Shown here: positions 1-5,234 of the stretch, one piece after another | Layout: each line of letters opens with the position of its first letter | Position numbering within the stretch: position 1 is the stretch's first letter | From: PALSA-660 sp036508075 | GTDB lineage: Bacteria; Actinomycetota; Coriobacteriia; Anaerosomatales; PALSA-660 | NCBI GenBank assembly: GCA_036508075.1 | Contig: DATCIA010000062.1 | Span: forward strand, 1-5,458 | DNA length: 5,458 nt | Reading direction: 5' to 3' | Made by a program: the position numbers and the translations under genes | Notes under the pieces: model-generated | Told to the model about the DNA's origin: nothing | Databases searched by the model: none | What the model saw: the letters and a program-made list of their open reading frames with translations, nothing else

Positions 1-1332
1 GAGCCTTGGGCGTGGTACGCGACGTTGGTACCGGCGGCCTACCTGCTGGTGCCGCTGCTGATCGACGTCCACCGTGAGCTGTTCTTGAAGTACACCCCCG
101 GCGCCAACGACAACGCATCGGGCGTCGCCGCCCTGCTCGGGCTTCTGGACCGGCTGGTGCCCGAACACGAGGCCGCGCAGCCGCTTACGCGCGAGGCGGC
201 CATACCTCATACGGAGGTGGACGCCTGGGAGGCCGACGTCGTGCCCGAGGGCTCGATGCTCACCTACTCGCCGGTCGCGGCACCCGCGCCCGCGCCCGCC
301 CTCGACGCTTGGGCCGATGACGACATCTCGTGGGACACCGGCGTCATCGTGACCGGACAGACCTCGCTGGGGCTGGATTCCTACGCGCAGGCCATCAAGG
401 CGAAGGATGAGGCCGCATCGCGGCCCGCCGAGGACGACGACCGGTCCGCACGCCTGTTCGGCAGTGCGCCTGCGGCCCCGCGAGTGCGGGCCGAAGCGGA
501 CCCGGGGTTCGACGTCGACTTCGACGACGCCCCGATCCGACCGTCCGAGTCCGCGCAGGGAGGCGAGACCGCGCCGTTCACGCCCGTGGGCGCGGAGGAG
601 TCACCACGGCAAAGCGACGAGCGCAATCGCCGCGGCCTTTTCGGCGCCGCGCGCAAGGAGCCGTCGTCCGAACGCCATGGTGTGCGCGAGTGGCTGGGTC
701 TCGGAGACTTCGATGCCCGCGACAAGGGCAAGACCATCGGGTCGTGGGAGAACTTCTCGAACGACGAGGAGGACGAGACCGGCTGGAAGGGCGGTTCTGT
801 GGGCGTCGAGAGCATCGACGACCCCGACTTCGCCGCAAGCGTCGCGGCACGGATCCGCCGCCGGGTCACCATGAACGTTGACCGCGAACTCACCGAGAAG
901 GAGATCTGGTTCGTGGCGACGGGCGCCGAGGAGGTCGGCACCTTCGGCATGAAGGCGTTCCTCAAGGAGTTCGGTCCCGACCTGCGCGACGCCGCGATCA
1001 TCAACCTCGACAACATCGGGTCCGGCTCGCTCACCTACGTCACGCGCGAAGGCATGGCCCGGCACTACGACTCCGACCGGCGGCTCCTGAGCGCCGCGCG
1101 CCGCGCGGTCCGCGAGGCCGACCTCCCCATCAGGGGCCACGAGTACCGCGGGCTTTCCACCGACGCGACACCCGCACTCGCACGCGGCTACCATGCGATG
1201 TCCGTGATGGCCTTCGACGTGAACGGGCGCCTCCCGAACTGGCACTGGGCGACCGACACCGCGGACAACGTCAGCGAGGCGAACCTCGAGACGGCCGTGG
1301 AGTTCGTCACGGCGCTGATCAAAGAGCTGTAG
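1..1332 (+). CDS. Membrane-anchored M28-family zinc peptidase, C-terminal part (5' end outside window)
   Basis: The frame is open from base 1, so the gene begins upstream; the TTG at 25 is only the first start-like codon and is used here for residue numbering. Residues 1-13, plus the codons before them, form a hydrophobic, probably membrane-spanning segment. It is followed by GANDNASG (bridging zinc ligand Asp29), GAEEVG (catalytic Glu302 and ligand Glu303), NLDN (Asp329) and a late His407 in NWHWATDT. These are the ordered M28 aminopeptidase metal and catalytic residues; the first ligand pair (HxD) must lie upstream of the window. M28 enzymes remove N-terminal residues from peptides using two zinc ions; the substrate here is unknown. 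In ordinary M28 domains only a few tens of residues separate the GAxDN and EE motifs, but here about 245 low-complexity acidic residues (about 46-290) intervene. The family call is secure; whether the enzyme is active, and which side of the membrane it faces, is not known. The next gene starts 7 nt after the stop. Confidence 0.88.
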   Translation, partial: EPWAWYATLVPAAYLLVPLLIDVHRELFLKYTPGANDNASGVAALLGLLDRLVPEHEAAQPLTREAAIPHTEVDAWEADVVPEGSMLTYSPVAAPAPAPALDAWADDDISWDTGVIVTGQTSLGLDSYAQAIKAKDEAASRPAEDDDRSARLFGSAPAAPRVRAEADPGFDVDFDDAPIRPSESAQGGETAPFTPVGAEESPRQSDERNRRGLFGAARKEPSSERHGVREWLGLGDFDARDKGKTIGSWENFSNDEEDETGWKGGSVGVESIDDPDFAASVAARIRRRVTMNVDRELTEKEIWFVATGAEEVGTFGMKAFLKEFGPDLRDAAIINLDNIGSGSLTYVTREGMARHYDSDRRLLSAARRAVREADLPIRGHEYRGLSTDATPALARGYHAMSVMAFDVNGRLPNWHWATDTADNVSEANLETAVEFVTALIKEL

Positions 1333-1339
1333 GGCACTC

Positions 1340-2548
1340 GTGCAACCCGGACGACTCAACAAGGCGCTCCAGCGGCGTCTGACCATCATGTGGCGCGACC
1401 AGCCGAGCCAGAGCGACATCGAGGAGCTCGCGGCCAACGTCGAGCGCGTCGGGCTGGTCATCCGCCTTCGGTGGGCGATCGTCGCCGCCATCGCCGTGTT
1501 CTCGGTGTTCGGCATCGGTATCTACGGCCTCGCGGGGCAGGCGCCCGAGTTCGCGCCGAGGATGCTCGTTCCCGGCGTGGCGCTGCTGCTCGTGCTCGTG
1601 TACAACGCCTACTACCAGCGGACCTACCGCAACTTCGGGAACCTCGCGGTGTTCAACGCGGCACAGCTGGTGCTCGACATCCTCGTGGTCACCGTGCTCG
1701 TGTACTACTCAGGCGGCGTGTACTCGTGGTTCGACGCGCTCTACTACCTCTTCGTCCTCGAGGCCGCGCTCATCCTGCGCAGCCATCGGGAGGTGTGGGC
1801 CGTCGCTGGCCTTGCGGCCGGCGCCTACGTGCTGGTCGTGGGGTCGGTGTGGGCCGGGATCCTGCCACATATGTCGATGCCCTTTGTCAGCAACGACCTA
1901 CAGTTCGCCGGCAGCTATGTCGCCGTCAGGGCGCTGTGGACGATCACGGTCATCTTCGGTGCGGCCTCCGTCGGGTGGCTGTTCACGGGAGCTATGCGCG
2001 AGCGCACCGCCCTGCTCGTCAAGCAGATCGTGCGCGACAGCCGGACGGGGCTGTACGACCGTGCCTACTTCCGTCGCGAACTCGCCGTCGAGATCGAACG
2101 GGCTCGCCGGTTCGGACGCGGCGTGTCGGTCATAGTCGCCGACATCGACGACTTCGCCCACTTCAACGAGCTGTTCGGAACTGAGGCGGGCAACCGCATG
2201 ATCGATCTGATCGCCGAGGTCGTCCGCGAGGCCACCGGCCGGTCCGGCGGCGAGCCGTGCCTCGTGCTCGCTGCCCGCTACGGAGGCGAGGAGTTCGCGC
2301 TGTTCGTTCCCGAGGATTCGGAGACCTCCAGCGAGGGCGAGCGGATAGCCGAGCAGTTGCGCGCCGGGGTCGCCGCAGTGCTCGATGACGACCGCAGCGT
2401 GACCGTGAGCGTCGGCGTCGCGAGCTTCTCGCGTGACGGCAGGACCGCCTCCGAGCTCCTGAGCGTCGCGGACGCCGCTCTGGTGCGAGCCGCCGCCGAC
2501 GGTGGCAACCGCGTGGTCGTCGGCCGTTCGGACCTGACCCGCCCATGA
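1340..2548 (+). CDS. Six-span membrane diguanylate cyclase (GGDEF domain, GGEEF motif)
   Basis: The protein (402 aa from GTG) makes the second messenger cyclic di-GMP from two GTP at the inner face of the membrane. Residues 45-216 contain about six hydrophobic spans (roughly 45-65, 75-92, 102-123, 127-147, 152-173, 194-216). They resemble the six-span input modules found in front of histidine kinases, so the protein probably senses a membrane or envelope signal. The GGDEF domain covers about 232-395: DSRTGLYDR at its start, the metal-site DID at 268-270, the substrate Asn276, the GGEEF signature at 315-319, and the SVGVAS and ADAALVRA segments near the end. All residues expected for catalysis look intact. 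The RxxD inhibitory site that would precede GGEEF is absent (Pro306/Val309). The start is uncertain: GTG 1340 lies 7 nt after the peptidase stop with a weak AGGG before it, while ATG 1388 would give 386 aa and also lacks a clear Shine-Dalgarno. The downstream gene overlaps its stop. Confidence 0.9.
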   Translation: MQPGRLNKALQRRLTIMWRDQPSQSDIEELAANVERVGLVIRLRWAIVAAIAVFSVFGIGIYGLAGQAPEFAPRMLVPGVALLLVLVYNAYYQRTYRNFGNLAVFNAAQLVLDILVVTVLVYYSGGVYSWFDALYYLFVLEAALILRSHREVWAVAGLAAGAYVLVVGSVWAGILPHMSMPFVSNDLQFAGSYVAVRALWTITVIFGAASVGWLFTGAMRERTALLVKQIVRDSRTGLYDRAYFRRELAVEIERARRFGRGVSVIVADIDDFAHFNELFGTEAGNRMIDLIAEVVREATGRSGGEPCLVLAARYGGEEFALFVPEDSETSSEGERIAEQLRAGVAAVLDDDRSVTVSVGVASFSRDGRTASELLSVADAALVRAAADGGNRVVVGRSDLTRP

Positions 2549-3243
2549 GGGCCGGCGCCGCTCTCCGCGCCGGCGAGACGGCACTCGCCGCGCTGCTCTG
2601 GGTCGTCCTGTGCGTCGGGTCCGCTGTGCTGGCGCTGACCGCTCCCGTGTTCACGTCCGCGCTCACGCAGGCGCTGGGCGTGCCCGCCTCCTCCGGCCTG
2701 TCCGTGGCTGATGTCGTCCACCTGTCCGGCGAGGTCCGGGCACTCGTCGCCGACGGGGAGTACGATCCGCTGCCCGCGACCTGGAAGGGGCAGGTGGCCT
2801 TCGACGGGGCGGCCGTGAGCCACCTGCTCGACGTCCGCGGTGTGATCTCGGGCGCGCGTCTGGCGTCGGGGCTGGCGGCACTGCTGCTGGCCGCGTACGT
2901 CACTACCTGCACGGCGCTGCGGCGACTGCAGCGCCTGAGCGCCGGGATGCGCGCGGCGGCGTGGGCGCTCGTGGCCTCCGTGGTGCTTGCCGTCCTCGCG
3001 GCGTTCCTCGACTTCGAGACGCTGTTCGCGTCGTTTCACGGGCTGTTCTTCGCCAGCGGGACCTGGACGTTCCCCGCGGATTCGATGCTGATCAGACTCT
3101 TCCCCGAGCCGTTCTGGATCGCTGCGGGAGCCTCGTGGGCGGCTCTGGCACTGCTGTCTGCCGCTGTTCTGGGGTTCGCCGGCGGCCGCCTCGTTTCCGC
3201 CACGAGGGGCGTCGGTGCTTCACGAACGGCGGAGAATGTGTAG
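2545..3243 (+). CDS. DUF1461/TIGR01906 (Lit-like) four-span membrane protein
   Basis: This is a 232-aa integral membrane protein with hydrophobic spans at about 12-34, 103-122, 136-156 and 190-212 and a large non-membrane loop (about 35-100) between the first two. Family-type motifs are SHLLDVRGV (His93, preceding the second span) and the FHGLFF...GTWTF...LIRLFPEPFW block at about 164-191 (His165, Trp174, Pro187). From memory, members of this family in Firmicutes include Lit, the lipoprotein intramolecular transacylase, which moves an acyl chain from the lipid anchor to the N-terminal cysteine of lipoproteins. Whether this distant homologue does the same is an inference. The ATG overlaps the cyclase stop as ATGA and lacks a Shine-Dalgarno, so translation is probably coupled to the upstream gene. 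The last 15 or so residues are polar and overlap a candidate promoter for the next gene. Confidence 0.8.
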   Translation: MRAGAALRAGETALAALLWVVLCVGSAVLALTAPVFTSALTQALGVPASSGLSVADVVHLSGEVRALVADGEYDPLPATWKGQVAFDGAAVSHLLDVRGVISGARLASGLAALLLAAYVTTCTALRRLQRLSAGMRAAAWALVASVVLAVLAAFLDFETLFASFHGLFFASGTWTFPADSMLIRLFPEPFWIAAGASWAALALLSAAVLGFAGGRLVSATRGVGASRTAENV

Positions 3244-3246
3244 AGT
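3219..3246 (+). promoter_or_regulatory. Candidate sigma-70-type promoter for the zinc-ribbon gene
   Basis: TTCACG at 3219-3224 and TAGAGT at 3241-3246 are separated by 16 nt. The -10 is preceded by TGTG, giving an extended -10 element. Transcription would begin near 3252, giving a leader of about 98 nt. The element overlaps the end of the DUF1461 gene, as expected if the zinc-ribbon gene is expressed separately. This is motif matching only. Confidence 0.4.
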
Positions 3247-3256
3247 GGTACAGGGG

Positions 3257-3308
3257 GCGCACCCGTGAGCGTGCGTCGACCGTCGATAGTTGCCCTCACG
3301 GGCAGCGC
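3257..3308 (+). other. Stem-loop in the leader of the zinc-ribbon gene
   Basis: A perfect 8-bp inverted repeat, CCCGTGAG (3262-3269) with CTCACGGG (3295-3302), is extended outward by GCGC (3257-3260) with GCGC (3305-3308) across a small 1x2 internal loop. A short TCGA/TCGA mini-stem (3276-3279, 3283-3286) can form inside the loop. It starts 13 nt after the DUF1461 stop and lies between the candidate promoter and the Shine-Dalgarno. It could be a terminator for the upstream operon, although no T-run follows, or a structured leader affecting the zinc-ribbon mRNA. Confidence 0.5.
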
Positions 3309-3332
3309 ACGGACCGCGAGATTTGCGCGATG

Positions 3333-3340
3333 AGGAGGTG
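3333..3340 (+). promoter_or_regulatory. Strong ribosome binding site that sets the zinc-ribbon start
   Basis: AGGAGGTG is an almost perfect complement of the 16S rRNA 3' end, and the ATG at 3350 follows after 9 nt. It fixes the start at 3350 instead of the in-frame start at 3290, which would add 20 residues of unrelated sequence overlapping the leader stem-loop. Confidence 0.8.
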
Positions 3341-3349
3341 GGCTCGAGC

Positions 3350-3496
3350 ATGGCAGCCAAGGAAGGTTACTGCGTCAAGTGCAAGGCCAAGAAGGAAATG
3401 AAGGACCCGCAGTCGATCGTCATGAAGAACGGCCGTCCGGCCACCCAGGGCATCTGCCCGACCTGTGGCACCAAGATCTTCAAGATCGGCGCGTAG
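3350..3496 (+). CDS. Small four-cysteine zinc-ribbon protein (DUF5679-like)
   Basis: This 48-aa protein is built almost entirely around two Cys-x-x-Cys pairs, YCVKC near residue 8 and ICPTCG near residue 36, separated by a lysine-rich segment (KAKKEMKDPQ) and a MKNGRPATQG turn. This is the layout of a treble-clef or zinc-ribbon mini-domain. The sequence matches the DUF5679 family as I remember it, which is widespread in actinobacteria and resembles the C-terminal zinc fingers of topoisomerase I. Its high lysine content would suit nucleic-acid binding, but no function is established. It has its own strong Shine-Dalgarno, a candidate promoter and hairpins after the stop, so it looks like an independent and probably well-expressed gene. 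Confidence 0.88.
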   Translation: MAAKEGYCVKCKAKKEMKDPQSIVMKNGRPATQGICPTCGTKIFKIGA

Positions 3497-3507
3497 TTCC
3501 ACAAACC

Positions 3508-3528
3508 GCGGCGCACTGTGAGCGCCGC
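3508..3528 (+). terminator. Short GC-rich hairpin after the zinc-ribbon gene
   Basis: GCGGCGC (3508-3514) pairs perfectly with GCGCCGC (3522-3528) around a 7-nt loop, starting 11 nt after the stop. No T-run follows, so on its own it may be an mRNA-stabilising or weak terminator hairpin paired with the larger one just downstream. Confidence 0.5.
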
Positions 3529-3534
3529 TGATTC

Positions 3535-3575
3535 GAGCGGGAGCCGGGACGCATCACGCGTTCCGGCTCCCGCTC
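3535..3575 (+). terminator. Long hairpin, likely main terminator between the zinc-ribbon gene and the trk operon
   Basis: A perfect 13-bp inverted repeat (3535-3547 with 3563-3575; arms begin GAGCGGGAG and end CTCCCGCTC) continues inward through one G-U and four further pairs, giving about 18 bp with a 5-nt loop (3553-3557). The following sequence, TGTGTGG, has only scattered T residues, so the intrinsic-terminator call rests on the stem. It could act on transcripts from either strand. Confidence 0.7.
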
Positions 3576-3685
3576 TGTGTGGGGTGTCCTGACCCCCGGG
3601 AGACCTTCACGGTTGCTTAACGGCGCAGCGGCCACACCGCGCACGTCCGGCTGCCCTCCTACACAGATTCTTTACGGCGAGCCGA

Positions 3686-3715
3686 TTGACCGCCCACGCG
3701 TCGTGGGCGTAGCGT
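3686..3715 (+). promoter_or_regulatory. Candidate trk operon promoter with a dyad filling the spacer
   Basis: TTGACC (3686-3691) and TAGCGT (3710-3715) are 18 nt apart and form the best -35/-10 pair in the 195 nt before the first trkA. A perfect dyad, GCCCACG (3692-3698) and CGTGGGC (3702-3708) around CGT, starts at the first spacer base and ends 1 nt short of the -10. A regulator bound there could block or reshape polymerase binding. Transcription would begin near 3722, leaving a leader of about 50 nt. The inverted repeat is certain; its role and the promoter assignment are inferred. Confidence 0.45.
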
Positions 3716-3723
3716 GTCGGTGT

Positions 3724-3739
3724 TCCGCGAGGTCGCGGA
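3724..3739 (+). other. Small hairpin in the trk leader
   Basis: TCCGCG (3724-3729) pairs perfectly with CGCGGA (3734-3739) around an AGGT loop. If transcription starts at the candidate promoter, this hairpin would sit at the very 5' end of the mRNA, where it could protect against decay. I did not see the conserved core of a ydaO-type c-di-AMP riboswitch here. Confidence 0.4.
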
Positions 3740-3771
3740 CGGCCGCAGGGGCGAGGGATGGGGACCAGCAT

Positions 3772-4413
3772 ATGAACGCTATCGTCGTCGGGTGCGGGCG
3801 CGTCGGCTCGCAGTTGGCCACGATGCTGTCGGTCGAGGGGCACAACGTCACGGTCATCGACCGCGACGACTCGGCATTCAAGCGTCTCGGCTCGACCTTC
3901 AACGGGGTCACCGTCAAGGGGCTCGGCTTCGACGAGGACGTTCTGATCGAGGCCGGCATCCGGTCCGCTGACGTCTTCGCGGCGGTCACCGACCTCGACA
4001 ACACCAACCTGATGGCCGCGGAGGTGGCGCGCAAGATCTTCGGCGTGCCGCACGTCGTGGCCCGCCTCTACAACCCGCAGCGTGAGCGCACCTACCAGCA
4101 GCTCGACATGGACTACGTCTGCGGCACGACCCTGGTGGCCGAGAGCCTGCTCGAGAAGATCGAGGCCGGACACGGGCATCACGTGCAGACGCTCGGGGAC
4201 GTCGAGGTCATCGAGTTCCGGGCCGGCGCCGGCGTGACAGGCAAGCGCGTGCGCGACATCGAGATCGAGCACCAGTTCCGGACGGCCGTGCTCTCCCGCG
4301 GGAATGTGACCTTCATCCCGTTGCCGGACACGATGCTGCAGCCGGGGGACGTCATCGTTGGTGCCGTGAAGGAAGAGGGCTTCGCCCGCGTCGAGAAGTA
4401 CATGGAGGGCTGA
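3772..4413 (+). CDS. trkA: TrkA-family potassium-uptake regulatory protein, first copy
   Basis: This 213-aa cytoplasmic protein has the single-RCK layout: an N-terminal Rossmann nucleotide-binding domain (about 1-125) and a C-terminal RCK_C domain (about 141-205). GCGRVG at 7-12 is a full GxGxxG dinucleotide loop, and Asp30 ends the second strand, as in NAD(H)-preferring folds. ADVFAAVT (66-73) and GVPHVVARLYNP (91-102) are typical TrkA segments, and LQPGDVIVGAV closes the C-terminal domain. Such proteins form an octameric ring under a TrkH/KtrB channel and gate potassium entry according to bound nucleotide. The ATG at 3772 starts exactly at the fold's first strand; the same frame is open back to 3577, but the extra 65 residues look like translated non-coding DNA covering the promoter. 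The Shine-Dalgarno is moderate (GGGGA at about 3760-3764). The second TrkA begins 4 nt after the stop. Confidence 0.93.
   Translation: MNAIVVGCGRVGSQLATMLSVEGHNVTVIDRDDSAFKRLGSTFNGVTVKGLGFDEDVLIEAGIRSADVFAAVTDLDNTNLMAAEVARKIFGVPHVVARLYNPQRERTYQQLDMDYVCGTTLVAESLLEKIEAGHGHHVQTLGDVEVIEFRAGAGVTGKRVRDIEIEHQFRTAVLSRGNVTFIPLPDTMLQPGDVIVGAVKEEGFARVEKYMEG
4404..4409 (+). promoter_or_regulatory. Ribosome binding site supporting the GTG start of the second trkA
   Basis: GGAGGG lies inside the last codons of the first trkA and ends 8 nt before GTG 4418. It supports that GTG as the start, and it places the first residues (MFIVINGGG) directly on the first strand of the Rossmann fold. Confidence 0.75.
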
Positions 4414-4417
4414 GGCC

Positions 4418-5083
4418 GTGTTCATCGTCATCAACGGAGGCGGCAAGGTCGCGAGCTACCTGGCGAACACGCTGCTCGAGCGCGGCCACACGATAGCCCT
4501 GATCGAGAAGCGCGAGGTGGTGGCCGAGAAGCTCGCCGCCGAGCTACCGAAGCACCCGCTGATCATCCTGGGGGATGGCTGCGACGTGTCGTTCCAGGAG
4601 GACGCGGGCGTCGGACATGCGGACGTCTTCGCCGCAGTGACAGGCGACGACGACGACAACCTCGTGAGCTGTCAGCTCGCCAAGACGGCGTTCGGCGTGC
4701 CCCGCTGCGTCGCGCGGGTGAACAACCCCAAGAACCAGCACATCTTCAACGCGCTCGGTATCGAGGCGATCTCCTCGACCTCCATCATCGCGCGGATGAT
4801 CGAGGAGGAGACGACCGTCGGTGACATCCGGACGCTCGCCAACCTCCGCAAGGGAAACATGGCGGTCGTCGAGATCGAACTACCGACCGACCGCTGCGTG
4901 GTCTGTGACAAGAAGGTCAAGGACCTGAACCTGCCCGTCGACTGCGTGCTCTTCGCGATCGTCCGCGGCGAGGATGTCATCACGGTCCATGGGGATACGA
5001 CGTTGCAGGCCGGAGACGTGGTCGTCGCCTTCACGGGAGTCGAGCACGAGGCGAACCTCAAGCGCGCGCTGACCGGGGAGTAG
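4418..5083 (+). CDS. trkA: TrkA-family potassium-uptake regulatory protein, second copy
   Basis: This 221-aa protein is a diverged paralogue of the preceding gene, with the same layout: a Rossmann domain (about 1-130) and RCK_C (about 145-210). Shared landmarks are ADVFAAVT (68-75), FGVPRCVARVNNP (92-104) and LQAGDVVVAF near the end. Differences stand out. The nucleotide loop reads GGGKVA (7-12), with Ala12 in place of the last glycine; the acidic strand-2 residue is Glu30; a canonical GDGCD (52-56) replaces GLGFD; and the RCK_C domain has Cys160-x-x-Cys163 plus Cys176. Two adjacent single-RCK TrkA genes also occur in mycobacteria as ceoB/ceoC, where E. coli has one double-length TrkA. The likely product is a mixed or second-type subunit of the TrkH gating ring. 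The next gene starts 4 nt after the stop. Confidence 0.93.
   Translation: MFIVINGGGKVASYLANTLLERGHTIALIEKREVVAEKLAAELPKHPLIILGDGCDVSFQEDAGVGHADVFAAVTGDDDDNLVSCQLAKTAFGVPRCVARVNNPKNQHIFNALGIEAISSTSIIARMIEEETTVGDIRTLANLRKGNMAVVEIELPTDRCVVCDKKVKDLNLPVDCVLFAIVRGEDVITVHGDTTLQAGDVVVAFTGVEHEANLKRALTGE
5075..5080 (+). promoter_or_regulatory. Ribosome binding site of the 48-aa membrane protein
   Basis: GGGGAG sits just before the stop of the second trkA, with 7 nt to ATG 5088. It favours this ATG over the in-frame ATG at 5097, which would be 16 nt away. Confidence 0.65.
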
Positions 5084-5087
5084 AGAC

Positions 5088-5234
5088 ATGGTCGACATGC
5101 CCCGCCCCGAAGCCACGCTGCGCCAGCAGATCACCGACTATGCGCTCGGCGTCATCCATGAGAGCCTCTGGATCCTCGGGCTGACGCTGTTCGCCTTCGT
5201 GATGGCCGTTGTCGCGATGGCGGTGTTCAGGTGA
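5088..5234 (+). CDS. 48-aa single-span membrane protein between trkA and trkH
   Basis: Reading from ATG 5088 gives a 48-aa protein beginning MVDMPRPEATLRQQ and ending AVVAMAVFR, stopping at TGA 5232-5234. Residues 1-25 are polar and charged, and about 26-47 (ESLWILGL... to MAVF) form one strongly hydrophobic span. I do not recognise a family. Three things support a real gene: a well-spaced Shine-Dalgarno, a 4-nt gap from the second trkA, and a GTGA overlap with the start of trkH that would couple trkH translation to it. Without this gene the trkH start would have no good ribosome binding site. Its place inside the operon suggests a small accessory subunit or assembly factor of the Trk channel, by analogy with small subunits such as KdpF in the Kdp system; this is an inference. 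Confidence 0.7.
   Translation: MVDMPRPEATLRQQITDYALGVIHESLWILGLTLFAFVMAVVAMAVFR

Noticed and set aside
601..1515. A 304-codon open frame on the minus strand across the peptidase and cyclase genes
   Set aside because: Long antisense frames are common opposite high-GC genes. The translation has no recognisable domain, and the + strand frames carry intact family motifs over the same bases.
3290..3349. A 20-residue N-terminal extension of the zinc-ribbon protein
   Set aside because: It overlaps the leader stem-loop and the strong Shine-Dalgarno at 3333-3340, which clearly serves the ATG at 3350.
3615..3682. Near-direct repeat TTAACGGCG / TTTACGGCG (about 3617-3625 and 3671-3679)
   Set aside because: Eight of nine bases match, but the flanks diverge and a single short match in GC-rich DNA is easily due to chance.
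3577..3771. A 65-residue N-terminal extension of the first TrkA
   Set aside because: The extension has no TrkA homology as far as I can see and covers the candidate promoter and leader hairpin. The fold starts at the ATG at 3772.
3576..3771. A ydaO-type c-di-AMP or other riboswitch upstream of trkA
   Set aside because: Such switches control potassium genes in other bacteria, but I could not find the conserved core segments. Only simple hairpins are visible.
3607..4446. A 279-codon minus-strand open frame opposite the first trkA
   Set aside because: It is the complement of a clear TrkA gene and shows a composition of acidic, His and Leu residues typical of antisense translation, with no domain.
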